From positions 51,309 through 115,308 of the forward strand of contig NZ_FUIC01000017.1 in NCBI RefSeq assembly GCF_900163695.1: a stretch of 64,000 nucleotides of DNA, given 5' to 3'. Of the stretch, positions 8,570 to 17,716 are shown one piece after another. The DNA is from Gulosibacter sp. 10. GTDB taxonomy: Bacteria; Actinomycetota; Actinomycetes; Actinomycetales; Microbacteriaceae. Numbering within the stretch: the first letter of the stretch is position 1; every line of letters begins with the position of its first letter. Under the pieces are notes generated by a model that was given only the letters and a program-made list of their open reading frames with translations, searched no databases and had not been told where the DNA came from. The position numbers were made by a program, and so were the translations under genes.

Positions 8570-10576
8570 CTACTGCGTCGCAAGCAGCCGCGCGAAGGGG
8601 CCGTCGCCCGTGCTCAGCCGCTCCCAGTCGCCCTCCTCGACCACGCGGCCGCGCTCGAGCACCAGGATGCGGTCGGCGTCGCGCAGCACCTCGAGGCGAT
8701 GGGCGATGACGATGACGGTCGCGTCGACCTCGCGCAGCCGCTCGACGATGCGGGCCTGGGTCAGCGGATCCTGGTGGCTCGTCGCCTCGTCGAGCACGAG
8801 CACCGCGCGCGCCGGGCCGCCCGGCGCCTGCGCCGCCCGCAGCAGCGTGCGCGCGAGCGCGAGGCGCTGGCGCTGGCCGCCGCTGAGGCGGTTGCCGCGC
8901 CGGCCCGCGGGACGGTCGAGCGGCAGGTCGAGCTCCGCGAGCCGCATCGCCTCCGCGAGCTCCGCGTCCGTCGCCTCCGGGGCGCCGAGCCGCAGGTTCT
9001 CGGCCACCGTCGCGTCGAGCACGAACGGATCCTGATCGGCGACCGCGATGAGCCGGGCCGTCTCGTCCGAGCCGAGCTCCTCGACGGGTGTGCCGTGCAC
9101 GCGCACCCGGCCTCCGTCGACGTCCCAGTGACGCTGCACGAGGCGCGCGATGGTCGACTTGCCCGAGCCGCTCGCCCCGGCGATGCCGACCACCCCGCCC
9201 CGCGGCACCGCGAGGTCCACGCCGTCGATCACGAGCTCCTCGCGGCCGGGATAGGCGAAGCGGATGCGCTCCAGCTCGAGCGCCGGCGCGTCGCCGTCCG
9301 CGGGTGCCTCCGCCGAGAGCCCGTCCGACGGTGCCGCTGCCGACACGTCGCCGCTCCCGTCGGCAGCCGCCGTTTCCTCCGGCTCCGCCCCGGCGGGCTC
9401 GCCGCCGGGCTCGTCCGGGGCCGTCGCGGCTCCCGGCTCGCCCGACGCCGCGCCGTCATCGGCCGCCGGCACGTCCGCGGGCTCCGCAGCCGTCGGCGTC
9501 GCGGACTCCGCGGCCGACGTCGCGCGCGCGGGCTCCGTCACGCTGGGCCTGCCCGCGGCGAGCGCGCGGATGCGCCGGGTGGCCTCGAGCCCCGCGGGCA
9601 GCGAGCCGGCGAGGCGTTCGATCGTGTCGAGCGAGGTGGCCGTGCCCGGCACGAGGGCCGCCGCCGCGAGCGCCCACGGCAGCGCGGTCGCATCCGCGAG
9701 CACGGCCGGCGCCCCGGCGAGCAGCACCGCGAGCGTCCCGGCCCAGAGCCGGAGGGCGTTGACCCCGCTGCGCAGCCCCGCCCGGGTGCCGCCGCGACGG
9801 AGCGCCGACCCGAGGCGCTGGTCGAGTCGCGCCGCGCCGTCGAGCCGCGTGCCCTCGGCCTCCGAGGCGAGCACCTCCTCCCGCAGCCGCACCGAGTCGG
9901 CGACGAACTGGGCGAGGTCGCTGCGCGTGCGCGCCGTCTCCCGCGCCGCCTCGCGCCCGGCGCGAGCGCCGGCCAGCGGCAGCAGCACGCCGATCAGGAG
10001 CACGACCGCGAGCGCGGCGGCGGGCAGCGGGCCCGCCGCGGCCCACGCGACGCCCACCGCCGCGAGCGGGATGACCACGGCGCTCACCGCGGGGGCGATC
10101 GTGTGGGCGAAGAACACCTCGACCCGGTCGACGTCGCGCACCGCGGTGGCCTGGATGCGCGCCGCGCCCGAGCCGTCGGTCACGGCCGGAGCCTGTGGGA
10201 TGAGCCGGTCGATCATCCAGACGCGCATCTCGCCCATGAGTCCGAAGGCGGCGAGGTGCCCGAAGAGCTGCTCCAGGTAGCGCAGCCCCGCCTTGAGGAC
10301 GGCGGCGAGCACGAAGACGAGCAGCACGACGAGCACGAATCCGGCGCCCTCCGCCGAGCCGGTCGCGAGGGCGCCGACCGCCCAGGCAGGCAGGGCGATG
10401 AGCAGCGCCCCGAGCGCGTGGCCGAGCAGTCGCGCGACGGCCGAGACCGCGAGCCGCGCGGTGGCGGGCCGCGCGAAGCGCAGCAGCCAGCCGATCGTGC
10501 CGGCGGCCGGCTCGGGGCTCGGACGCGCCGGGGCCTCGTGCGCCCGCTCGGGCGATGCGGATGCCTTCGCGGTCAT
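8570..10576 (-). CDS. ABC half-transporter (exporter fold), second subunit
   Basis: 668 residues. The ATG at 10576 overlaps the stop of the preceding half-transporter (ATGA), showing tight coupling. Residues about 30-330 form the six-helix membrane domain, and the C-terminal ATPase has Walker A GASGSGKST (about 465), signature LSGGQRQRLALAR (about 562) and VLVLDEATSHQD (about 594). The usual catalytic Glu is present (DEATS). An Ala/Pro/Glu-rich linker of about 85 residues (about 344-428) separates the domains. With its partner it should form a heterodimer. Position after an iron-chelate importer suggests an IrtB/YbtQ-like role in siderophore transport; a CydC-like or drug exporter role cannot be excluded. 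Confidence 0.82.
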   Translation of the reverse strand: MTAKASASPERAHEAPARPSPEPAAGTIGWLLRFARPATARLAVSAVARLLGHALGALLIALPAWAVGALATGSAEGAGFVLVVLLVFVLAAVLKAGLRYLEQLFGHLAAFGLMGEMRVWMIDRLIPQAPAVTDGSGAARIQATAVRDVDRVEVFFAHTIAPAVSAVVIPLAAVGVAWAAAGPLPAAALAVVLLIGVLLPLAGARAGREAARETARTRSDLAQFVADSVRLREEVLASEAEGTRLDGAARLDQRLGSALRRGGTRAGLRSGVNALRLWAGTLAVLLAGAPAVLADATALPWALAAAALVPGTATSLDTIERLAGSLPAGLEATRRIRALAAGRPSVTEPARATSAAESATPTAAEPADVPAADDGAASGEPGAATAPDEPGGEPAGAEPEETAAADGSGDVSAAAPSDGLSAEAPADGDAPALELERIRFAYPGREELVIDGVDLAVPRGGVVGIAGASGSGKSTIARLVQRHWDVDGGRVRVHGTPVEELGSDETARLIAVADQDPFVLDATVAENLRLGAPEATDAELAEAMRLAELDLPLDRPAGRRGNRLSGGQRQRLALARTLLRAAQAPGGPARAVLVLDEATSHQDPLTQARIVERLREVDATVIVIAHRLEVLRDADRILVLERGRVVEEGDWERLSTGDGPFARLLATQ

Positions 10577-12864
10577 GCCCGCGCCCCCTTCCGGGCGTGC
10601 TCGCCGGTCTCGAGCGCGTCGGCGTAGTATCCGGGCTCGGCGCGCAGCGCCTCGGGGGTGCCGAGCTGGGCCACGCGGCCGTCGACGAGCACCGCCACCA
10701 GGTCGGCGTCGAGCGTCGTGTCGAGCCGGTGCGCGATCTGGACCACCGTGCGATCCCTCGAGACCTCCGCGAGGCTCGAGCGCACCTGCGCCTCGGTGCG
10801 GCGGTCGAGATCGGCCGTGGGCTCGTCGAGCAGCAGCACGGGGCGGCGCATGACCCGGTCGCGCAGGAAGGCCCGCGCGATCGCGAGGCGTCGCCGCTGC
10901 CCGCCCGAGAGGAACGCGCCGCGATCGCCCACGGCCTCCTCGAGCCGCCCCGGCATGGCCTCGACCTCGGCCTTGAGGTGCGCGCGGTCGAGCGCCTCCC
11001 AGAGCGCCGCGTCGTCGGCCTGCGAGGCCGCGAGCCGCAGGTTGTCGCCGATCGTGGTGCCGAGGATGCCCGCGTCCTGCCCCACGCGGGTCGCGAGGCT
11101 GCGGCGCTCCTCGAGCGCCATGACGCGGCCGTCCACGAGCAGCCGGCCCTCGGCGTCCGCGAGCCCCGCGATCACCCGCATGAGCGTGGTCTTGCCCGCC
11201 CCGCTCGGGCCTACCAGCGCGAGCCGCGTGCCGGCCGGGATGTGCAGGGTCACGCCGTCGAGGATGCGCCGGCCGTCGATGGCGAGCGAGACGTCGCGCA
11301 GGTCGAGATCGCCGCGCAGCAGGTCGCCCGAGGAGGGCCGGATCGGCGAGTCCGCCCGCGGGGCGAGCGGCTCGCCGCCGCGGCGGGTGAGGCGGGGCGG
11401 ATGCGCGCGGTGGTCGGGGAACGAGAACTCCCGTCTTTCCGGTTCGGCGCCGGCGGCGTCTCCATCCGGTTCCGCGGAGTCCGCCGCGTTCCGATCCGGA
11501 GCCGCCCCGCCGGCCGCCGAGGGCGCGGCGCCGGGGTTCGCGTCCGGTGCGCCGGAGCCCGCGGGGGCGGAATCGGAGTCCGTGCGGGCCGAACTGGAAC
11601 GGGCGGCGCCCGCCCCGGGGCCTTCGGCGGCCTCGGCGGTCGACGCAGGCGAGGCATCCCCGTCCGCGAGCAGCGCGTCGAGCTGATCCCGGCGGGCGCG
11701 CCCCGCGAGCCCCACATAGAAGGTGCGGCCGACGCGGTCGATGGGCTCGTGCAGCAGCACGGTGAGCAGCACCCCGGCGAGCGCGGCGCCGGGCTCGATC
11801 GCCCCGCCCGCGAGGCGGAGCAGCACGAGGGCGACGGCGGCCGCGCTCATGAGCAGCCCGAAGACGCCGTCGTTGACGATGATCATGAGCTGGTTGCGGG
11901 CGAGCAGCCGCCCGAGCTCGACCATCGCGGAGCGCGCGGACGCCGCGAAGCGGTCTCGCGCCCGGCCCGCGGCGCCGAGCACCTTCATGGTGCCGAGCCC
12001 CTCGAGCATCTCGAGATAGCGGTTCGCGGACTGCGCCTCGCGCCGCCGGTACTCGCCGTTGGAGCGGCGCAGGCGCCGCCCGGCGAGGACGATCACCACC
12101 GGCACGAGGGCGACGAAGGCAGCGAGCACGAGGGCGCTCACGACGTCGATGCAGACCGCCCAGACGACGAGCACCACGAGCGGGGCCGTGAAGGAGGCGA
12201 GGGTGGGGCCGAGGAAGCCGCCGCGGTAGGCGGCGGTCTTCTCGACGCCGACCGTCGCGGCGTCGACGAGCATGCCGTCGCCCGCGGGGCCGGCGGCGCC
12301 CGCAGGACCGGCGGCACCCGCAGGACCGGCGGCACCCGGCGCCGTCGGGCGCGCGCCCGAGTCCGCGGCAGCGGTCTGCGAGCCGGCCGGTCCCTGCGCG
12401 GCGGAGCGGCCGGCGGGCGGCGCGTCGGCGGCGCTTCCGGGAGCGGCGCGGCCCGGCCCCGCGGCAGCGGACGCCCCGGCGCCGGTGGACGGCCCCGCGC
12501 CGGGCCCGCGCGCGCCGCTCCGTCCGCCCGGGTGCCCCGCGGGCGCGGGCGGCCGCGGCGGGTCGAGGCGGAGGATGCGCTCGAGCACGCGGCGCCGCCA
12601 GCGCCGCTCCTCCGCGGCCTGGATGCGCCCGGGCAGCGCCTCGGCCCAGCCGCCGCACAGCGCGCCGACCAGGGCCAGCCCGAGCGCCCAGGCGGCGGGC
12701 CGCAGCAGTTCGGCGTCGAGCAGTCCCGCCCCGGCGAGCATCGCGTCCGCGACCCCGCCGATGCCGACCGCGGCGCCCGCGAGGAGGGCCGTGCGCATCC
12801 AGCCGAGCGCGATGCCGGCCCGCGCCCCTCGCGGCGCCTCGAGAAGCGCCTCACGAATCCACAT
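10573..12864 (-). CDS. ABC half-transporter (exporter fold), first subunit
   Basis: 763 residues, long for a half-transporter because of two low-complexity insertions, one at about 102-198 (Pro/Ala/Gly rich, with AGPAGAAGPAG repeats) inside the membrane domain and one at about 408-508 before the ATPase. Hydrophobic helices flank the first insertion. The ATPase has GPSGAGKTT (about 551), LSGGQRRRLAIARA (about 653) and PVLLLDEPTADLD (about 676). The stop overlaps the start of the second subunit by four bases. It begins 42 bases after the binding-protein gene, so it probably belongs to the same operon. I infer an IrtA/YbtP-like siderophore function from context only. The insertions at DNA level are GC-rich short repeats. 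Confidence 0.8.
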   Translation of the reverse strand: MWIREALLEAPRGARAGIALGWMRTALLAGAAVGIGGVADAMLAGAGLLDAELLRPAAWALGLALVGALCGGWAEALPGRIQAAEERRWRRRVLERILRLDPPRPPAPAGHPGGRSGARGPGAGPSTGAGASAAAGPGRAAPGSAADAPPAGRSAAQGPAGSQTAAADSGARPTAPGAAGPAGAAGPAGAAGPAGDGMLVDAATVGVEKTAAYRGGFLGPTLASFTAPLVVLVVWAVCIDVVSALVLAAFVALVPVVIVLAGRRLRRSNGEYRRREAQSANRYLEMLEGLGTMKVLGAAGRARDRFAASARSAMVELGRLLARNQLMIIVNDGVFGLLMSAAAVALVLLRLAGGAIEPGAALAGVLLTVLLHEPIDRVGRTFYVGLAGRARRDQLDALLADGDASPASTAEAAEGPGAGAARSSSARTDSDSAPAGSGAPDANPGAAPSAAGGAAPDRNAADSAEPDGDAAGAEPERREFSFPDHRAHPPRLTRRGGEPLAPRADSPIRPSSGDLLRGDLDLRDVSLAIDGRRILDGVTLHIPAGTRLALVGPSGAGKTTLMRVIAGLADAEGRLLVDGRVMALEERRSLATRVGQDAGILGTTIGDNLRLAASQADDAALWEALDRAHLKAEVEAMPGRLEEAVGDRGAFLSGGQRRRLAIARAFLRDRVMRRPVLLLDEPTADLDRRTEAQVRSSLAEVSRDRTVVQIAHRLDTTLDADLVAVLVDGRVAQLGTPEALRAEPGYYADALETGEHARKGARA

Positions 12865-12906
12865 TCTTCCGACCCTACCCCGCGAGCGCGGCCACGGCCG
12901 GGCGGA

Positions 12907-13908
12907 TCAGAACAGTTCCGGGTGCAGCAGCTCCGCGATCTCGCGCAGGCCGGTGCCGAGGCTCGTGCCCGACGTGCCGGAGGTGGTGGCCGCCTCGACC
13001 AGGTGCACCTCGTCGCCCGCGATCGCGGTCGCCTCGGCGAGCGCCGGGTTCTCGAGGATGTCGGCGAAGGGCTCGAGGCCCGCGCCGCGGTGGTTCTGCA
13101 CGAGGATCACGTCGGGGTCGGCCGCGAGGATGGTCTCGGGATCGGCCGGCACCGCCTGCTGCCAGCCCTGCTCCTCGGCGACGAGATCGCCGCCGCCGAG
13201 CACGACGAGTTCGCTCGTGGCGCTGTGCACGCCCTGGAGCATGAGGCTGCCGCCCCGCGCGAAGAGCACGGCGACGCTGGGCCGCTCCGTCACGCCCTCC
13301 GTCAGCGCGGTCACCTCGGCGACGTCCTCCTGCAGCCCGGTCGCCGCCTCGGCGGCGGCCTCCTCGGCGCCCAGCAGCTCGCCGAGCGTCTCGATCGACT
13401 GCGCCACCGCATCCGGGTTCGCGAAGTCGGAGGGGCCGAAGGTCGCGACCGGGATGCCCGCCTCCGTGAGCGCGTCGGCGGTGCTGCTCTGGTCCTCGCG
13501 GTGCGCGTTGAGCAGCACCAGGTCGGGCTCGAGCGCGAGGATCTGCTCGGGCTCGGGGCTCGCGTGCACCGTCAGCACGGTCTCGACCTGCTCGGCCAGC
13601 TCGATCTGGTTGCCCGTGCCCTCGAGCACGGAGCCCTCCGAGACGGCCGCGAACCGGTCGGGGCCGACCAGCTCGAGGCCGAGGTCGCCGACCTCGGTGG
13701 AGAGCGCGACGATGTGCTGCGGCTCGGCGTCGAGGGTCACCTCGGACTCGCCGACCTCCACGGTGCGGGGCCAGGCGCCCTGGCTCTCGGCGGCCTCGGC
13801 GCCGGGGGCCTCCGTGCCGGCGGGATCGGTCTCGGCGCTGCAGCCGGCGAGGGCGAGCAGGGCCGCGGCGCCGAGCACGACGGCCCGGCTGCGCAGGGAT
13901 TTCGACAT
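12907..13908 (-). CDS. iron-chelate ABC transporter substrate-binding lipoprotein
   Basis: 333 residues with a lipoprotein signal peptide: basic start, hydrophobic core and lipobox LALAGC, cysteine at about residue 23. The body is a FecB/BtuF-type periplasmic-binding fold (PQHIVALSTEVGDLGLELVG; EPEQILALEPDLVLLNAH; ILAADPDVILVQNHRG). Such proteins capture a ferric siderophore, heme or cobalamin outside the membrane and hand it to a FecCD permease. AAAGGA precedes the ATG. It is the third gene of the permease-ATPase-binding protein set, 52 bases after the ATPase. The Fur-like box upstream of the operon favours iron; the exact ligand cannot be read from sequence. Confidence 0.87.
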   Translation of the reverse strand: MSKSLRSRAVVLGAAALLALAGCSAETDPAGTEAPGAEAAESQGAWPRTVEVGESEVTLDAEPQHIVALSTEVGDLGLELVGPDRFAAVSEGSVLEGTGNQIELAEQVETVLTVHASPEPEQILALEPDLVLLNAHREDQSSTADALTEAGIPVATFGPSDFANPDAVAQSIETLGELLGAEEAAAEAATGLQEDVAEVTALTEGVTERPSVAVLFARGGSLMLQGVHSATSELVVLGGGDLVAEEQGWQQAVPADPETILAADPDVILVQNHRGAGLEPFADILENPALAEATAIAGDEVHLVEAATTSGTSGTSLGTGLREIAELLHPELF

Positions 13909-13960
13909 GGTGGTTCCTTTCTGAACGGGGCGCGCGGCGCCCCGTCGCGGTGGTGGTCGT

Positions 13961-14869
13961 TCAGCGGACGCGGGCGAGGGCCGTGACGCGCGGGGCGCCG
14001 GTGCGCTCGTCGACGTCCACCGCCGTGCGGACGCCGTAGAGGCCGTCGAGCAGCGCGGGCTCCAGCACCGCCTCGGGCGGTCCCGCGGCGCGCATCCGGC
14101 CGCGCTCGAGCACGGCGAGGCGGTCGCAGCAGCGCGCCGCGAGGTTGAGGTCGTGGAGCACGACGGCCACCGCCCGCCCCTCGGCCGCGAGCTCGCGGAG
14201 CAGCTCGAGCACCTCGATCTGGTAGCCGAGGTCCAGGGCCGAGACCGGCTCGTCGAGCAGCAGCGTCGTCGAGCCCTGCGCGAGCTGCTTGGCGATGAGC
14301 ACGAGCTGCCGCTGGCCGCCCGAGAGCGCCGTCACGAGGCGGTCGCGCAGGTGCGCCACGCCGACCCGCTCGAGCGCGGCGGTCACGAGGCGCGCATCCC
14401 CCGGCCCGAGCTCGGCGCGGAGCCGCTCGAAGCGCGTCTGATGCGCGAAGCGGCCGAGCGCCACGACGGTCTCGACCGTGAGCCCCGCGTCCGCGCCCGT
14501 GTCCTGCGGCAGGAACGCGACCCGCCGGGCGCGCTCCCGGGAGCTCAGGCTCCGCAGCGGCACGGGGCCGCCGCCCTCGGGCTCGATGGTCACCGCGCCC
14601 GCGCTCGGCTTCACGAGGCCGCCGAGGATGCGCAGCAGCGTGGACTTCCCCGCGCCGTTCGGCCCGATCAGGCCGTGCACCTCGCCGGGGCGGATCTCGA
14701 GCGAGACGTCCTCGAGCACCGGCGCGCCGCCGTAGTCCGCGCCGATGCCCTCGGCGCGCAGCACCGCGCCGCGGGCGTTCGCATCCGGGCTGTGCGCAGC
14801 CGGATCGCGGCGCGCGGCGCTCCGTCCGCGCCGCGGCGGATGGAGCTCCGAGGGGGTGCGCCTGGTCAT
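13961..14869 (-). CDS. iron-chelate ABC transporter ATP-binding protein (FecE/HmuV type)
   Basis: 302 residues. The ATG at 14869 overlaps the permease stop (ATGA). An unusual basic, disordered N-terminus of about 35 residues precedes the ATPase domain. Visible motifs are Walker A GPNGAGKSTLLR, signature ALSGGQRQLVLIAKQLAQ, Walker B TTLLLDEPVSALD and the switch VLHDLNLAARCCDR, the pattern of FecE/FhuC/HmuV ATPases that energise uptake of metal chelates. It pairs with the permease upstream and the binding lipoprotein downstream. Confidence 0.9.
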   Translation of the reverse strand: MTRRTPSELHPPRRGRSAARRDPAAHSPDANARGAVLRAEGIGADYGGAPVLEDVSLEIRPGEVHGLIGPNGAGKSTLLRILGGLVKPSAGAVTIEPEGGGPVPLRSLSSRERARRVAFLPQDTGADAGLTVETVVALGRFAHQTRFERLRAELGPGDARLVTAALERVGVAHLRDRLVTALSGGQRQLVLIAKQLAQGSTTLLLDEPVSALDLGYQIEVLELLRELAAEGRAVAVVLHDLNLAARCCDRLAVLERGRMRAAGPPEAVLEPALLDGLYGVRTAVDVDERTGAPRVTALARVR

Positions 14870-15978
14870 GTGCGCGCCTTCCTGCGCATGATGAGCAGCA
14901 GGAGCACGGGCGCGCCGAGGAACGCGGTGACGGTGCCGGTCTGCAGCACGACGGGTTCGAAGAGGTTGCGAGCCACCAGATCGGCGAGCACGAGGAAGAC
15001 GCCGCCGACGCCCATCGACACGGGCAGCAGCACCCGGTGGTCGGGGCCCAGGACCAGGCGCACGAGATGCGGGGCGACGAGTCCGACGAAGGAGATGACC
15101 CCGGACACCGAGACCCCCGCGGCCGTGACGAGGGCCGCGAGGCCCAGCAGCAGGTGCCGGGTGCGGCCGATGCGGATGCCGGTGGAGGCCGCCTGCTCCT
15201 CGCCGAGCAGGAAGAGGTTGAGCTCGGGGATGAGCGCGAGCAGCGCGATCGACCCGAGCACGATCGGGAGCACCGCGATGCCGAAGTCCTGCCAGTTCGC
15301 CGCGGTGAGGTCGCCGTTGAGCCAGAAGATCGCGGCCTGCGCATCCTCGCTCGTCGGCGCGTTCGCCATCGTGGCGGAGATGACGGCGCCGAGCAGCGCG
15401 TTGAGGGCGATGCCGACGAGCAGCAGCGTCGCGCCCCCGCCGCCGCGGATGCCCGCGAGCACCTGCACGAAGAGCACCGCCGCGAGCGCCCCGAGGAAGG
15501 CCACGAGCGGCAGCATCCACGGCGCGGACCCCGCCGCGCCCGTGACGATCATGATCACCGCGGCGCATGCCGCGCCCGAGGAGACGCCGGTGATGCCCGG
15601 CTCGGCCAGCGGATTGCGGAACACCGACTGCATGACGGCGCCCGCCGCGGCGAGCGAGGCGCCGACGATGAAGGCGAGCAGCACCCTGGGCAGCCGCAGG
15701 CTCCACACGAGGTGCTCGGCGCCCGATCCGTACTCGGGCAGCGCGATGCCGATCGCGCCGAGCGGCTCCCGCAGCGGCGCCGCGAGAATCGCGATCGTGC
15801 GCAGCAGATCGGTGCTCGCGGGGCCGATCGACAGCGCGGTGACGATGGTGAGGAGGATCATCGCGGGCATCCCGAGCCACAGCGCGAGGCGCAGGCCGAT
15901 CCGGCGTCGGGCCGGGGCGGGCTCCGCCCCGGGGCGCGCCTCGACGGCGGCTGGGCGTGGCGGAGCGGTGGCGGTCAT
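14866..15978 (-). CDS. iron-chelate ABC transporter permease (FecCD family)
   Basis: 370 residues with a Pro/Ala-rich cytoplasmic N-terminus and about nine or ten hydrophobic helices. FecCD hallmarks are LRLPRVLLAFIVGASLAAAG, then QSVFRNPLAEPGITG, and near the end GVISFVGLVAPHLVRL. It imports a ferric siderophore, heme or similar ligand together with the next two genes. It is first in the minus-strand operon. A Fur-like palindrome at 16001-16015 lies 22 bases upstream of the ATG, where a bound repressor would block transcription. No strong ribosome site precedes the ATG. It is divergent from hpaH. Confidence 0.9.
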   Translation of the reverse strand: MTATAPPRPAAVEARPGAEPAPARRRIGLRLALWLGMPAMILLTIVTALSIGPASTDLLRTIAILAAPLREPLGAIGIALPEYGSGAEHLVWSLRLPRVLLAFIVGASLAAAGAVMQSVFRNPLAEPGITGVSSGAACAAVIMIVTGAAGSAPWMLPLVAFLGALAAVLFVQVLAGIRGGGGATLLLVGIALNALLGAVISATMANAPTSEDAQAAIFWLNGDLTAANWQDFGIAVLPIVLGSIALLALIPELNLFLLGEEQAASTGIRIGRTRHLLLGLAALVTAAGVSVSGVISFVGLVAPHLVRLVLGPDHRVLLPVSMGVGGVFLVLADLVARNLFEPVVLQTGTVTAFLGAPVLLLLIMRRKART

Positions 15979-16000
15979 CGTCGAGCATCGTCGCAAATAT

Positions 16001-16015
16001 TGATAATGATTGTCA
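16001..16015. promoter_or_regulatory. Fur-like box between iron importer and hpaH
   Basis: TGATAATGATTGTCA is a 7-1-7 palindrome with one mismatch, matching the Fur-family core and standing out as AT-rich in this GC-rich DNA. It lies 22 bases upstream of the importer operon and 47 bases upstream of hpaH. Iron-dependent repression of the importer is the natural reading; an effect on hpaH is possible but not indicated by function. Confidence 0.75.
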
Positions 16016-16062
16016 ATTTCTTCAACGCTCGGAGAGCCGGCTCGAAGAGGCGGTGGGCAATA

Positions 16063-16857
16063 ATGGAGGGCATGCTCGAACCGTCCCAAATCGAGGCCAT
16101 CGCCGCGGAGCTCGCGGAGGCCGAACGCACGCACGAACTCATCCCCCGCATCACCGAGCGCTACCCCGACGCCACGATCGAGGACTCCTACGCCATCCAG
16201 GGCAAGTGGCGCGACCGCGAGATCGCAGCCGGCCGCCGCCTGGTCGGCCGCAAGATCGGCCTGACCTCGAAGGCGATGCAGGCCGCCACCGGCATCACCG
16301 AGCCCGACTACGGCGTCATGTTCGACGACACGGTGTACGAGAACGGCTCCGTCATCGACTTCGACCAGTTCACGAACGTGCGCATCGAGGTCGAGCTCGC
16401 GTTCGTGCTGAACAAGCCGCTCGAGGGCCCCGACTGCAACCTCTTCGACGTGCTGCGCGCCACCGAGTACGTGACCCCGGCGCTCGAGATCCTCAACTCG
16501 CACATCCGGATGGAGGGGCGCACGATCGTCGACACCATCTCGGACAACGCGGCCTACGGCGGCATGGTGCTCGGCGGCAACCCGACCCGCCCCGAGGACA
16601 TCGACCTGCGCTGGGTCTCGGCGCTGCTCTACCGCAACGAGACCATCGAGGAGACCGGCGTGGCCGCGGGCGTGCTCAACCACCCCGGCACCGGCGTGGC
16701 CTGGCTCGCGAACAAGTTCCACCAGCACGGCGCCCGCCTCGAGGCCGGCGAGATCATCCTCGCCGGCTCGTTCACCCGCCCGATGTGGGTCGAGCGCGGC
16801 GACAGCGTCCTGTGCGACTACGGGCAGATGGGGACGATCTCGTGCCGATTCGTCTGA
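16063..16857 (+). CDS. hpaH: 2-oxo-hept-3-ene-1,7-dioate hydratase (HpaH-like)
   Basis: 264 residues from the ATG at 16063; a second in-frame ATG at 16072 is possible, but GGAGGG lies almost against it, so the start is uncertain. The fold is the fumarylacetoacetate-hydrolase-like hydratase family: GRKIGLTSKAMQ, EPDYGVMFDDTVYENG, and the metal-site segment RIEVELAFVL, then GTGVAWLANKFHQHG. HpaH adds water to the open-chain dienoate in homoprotocatechuate meta-cleavage. The neighbouring aldolase would split its product. The ring-cleavage enzymes are not in the window. A vinylpyruvate hydratase of another meta pathway is the main alternative. Confidence 0.82.
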   Translation: MEGMLEPSQIEAIAAELAEAERTHELIPRITERYPDATIEDSYAIQGKWRDREIAAGRRLVGRKIGLTSKAMQAATGITEPDYGVMFDDTVYENGSVIDFDQFTNVRIEVELAFVLNKPLEGPDCNLFDVLRATEYVTPALEILNSHIRMEGRTIVDTISDNAAYGGMVLGGNPTRPEDIDLRWVSALLYRNETIEETGVAAGVLNHPGTGVAWLANKFHQHGARLEAGEIILAGSFTRPMWVERGDSVLCDYGQMGTISCRFV

Positions 16858-17666
16858 CCCTCCCCGACACGTTCGCCCAGCGCCTCGCCGCCGCCGACCG
16901 CGGTCTCGCCGGCATGTGGGTCTGCTCGGGCTCCACCGCGATCGCCGAGATCGCGGCCGGATCGGGCCTCGACTGGCTGCTCATCGATGGCGAGCACTCG
17001 CCGCTCTCGCTCGAATCGATCCAGCAGCAGCTGCAGGCCGTCGCCGCCTACCCCGTCACGCCCGTCGTGCGGGTGCCCGTGAGCGACACCGTGCTCATCA
17101 AGCAGTATCTCGACCTCGGCGCGCAGAACCTGCTGGTGCCGATGATCAACACCGCCGAGCAGGCCGAGGCCGCCGTGGCCGCAGCGCACTACCCGCCCCG
17201 AGGGGTCCGCGGCGTCGGCTCCGCGCTCGCCCGCGCCGCCCGCTGGAACCGGGTGGAGAGCTACCTGCAGCACGCCTCCGAGCACGTGTCGGTCACCGTG
17301 CAGATCGAGACAGCGGAGGCCGTCGAGCGCGTCGACGAGATCGCCGCGGTGGACGGCGTGGATGCGCTGTTCGTCGGCCCCTCGGACCTCGCGGCCTCGA
17401 TGGGGCTGCTCGGTCAGCAGGGGCACCCCGATGTCGTGGCCGGCGTGCAGCGCGCGCTCGAGGCGGGGCGCGCCGCCGGCAAGCCCGTGGGCGTCAACGC
17501 CTTCGACCCCGCGCTCGCGACGAAGTACTTCGACGACGGCGTGGACTTCATCCTCGTCGGCGCCGACGTCGCGATGCTCGCGCGCGGCTCCGAGGCTCTC
17601 GCGGCCAAGTTCATCGAGCAGCGCCTCGGCACCGCCCCGGAGGGCGAGGAGCGCGCCAGCTACTGA
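16842..17666 (+). CDS. hpaI: 4-hydroxy-2-oxoheptanedioate aldolase (HpaI-like)
   Basis: 274 residues from GTG at 16842, overlapping the end of hpaH by 16 bases, with GGGGAC upstream. It belongs to the HpcH/HpaI class II aldolases: DWLLIDGEHSPLS, LVPMINTAEQAEAAV, PPRGVRGVG, the metal-binding Glu in VQIETAEAVERV and the Asp in ALFVGPSDLAASMG. The enzyme cleaves 4-hydroxy-2-oxoheptanedioate to pyruvate and succinic semialdehyde, directly after the HpaH step, which agrees with the gene pair. A strong hairpin follows. Confidence 0.85.
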   Translation: MPIRLTLPDTFAQRLAAADRGLAGMWVCSGSTAIAEIAAGSGLDWLLIDGEHSPLSLESIQQQLQAVAAYPVTPVVRVPVSDTVLIKQYLDLGAQNLLVPMINTAEQAEAAVAAAHYPPRGVRGVGSALARAARWNRVESYLQHASEHVSVTVQIETAEAVERVDEIAAVDGVDALFVGPSDLAASMGLLGQQGHPDVVAGVQRALEAGRAAGKPVGVNAFDPALATKYFDDGVDFILVGADVAMLARGSEALAAKFIEQRLGTAPEGEERASY

Positions 17667-17680
17667 GCCCGTGGACGCCC

Positions 17681-17711
17681 GGCCGGCCGTTCCGTTTCGG
17701 AGCGGCCGGCC
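17681..17711 (+). terminator. hairpin after hpaHI
   Basis: A 14-bp stem (GGCCGGCCG-T-TCCG against CGGA-G-CGGCCGGCC, one G-U pair) with loop TTT begins 14 bases after the hpaI stop. It lacks a T-run but is the clear candidate terminator. The tandem repeat begins immediately afterwards. Confidence 0.65.
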
Positions 17712-17716
17712 TCGGC

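Noticed and set aside
10577..12658. Single giant ABC protein reading from 12658 to 8570
   Set aside because: The upstream part of that frame overlaps the true first half-transporter in another frame; the ATG at 10576 with an ATGA overlap is the real start.
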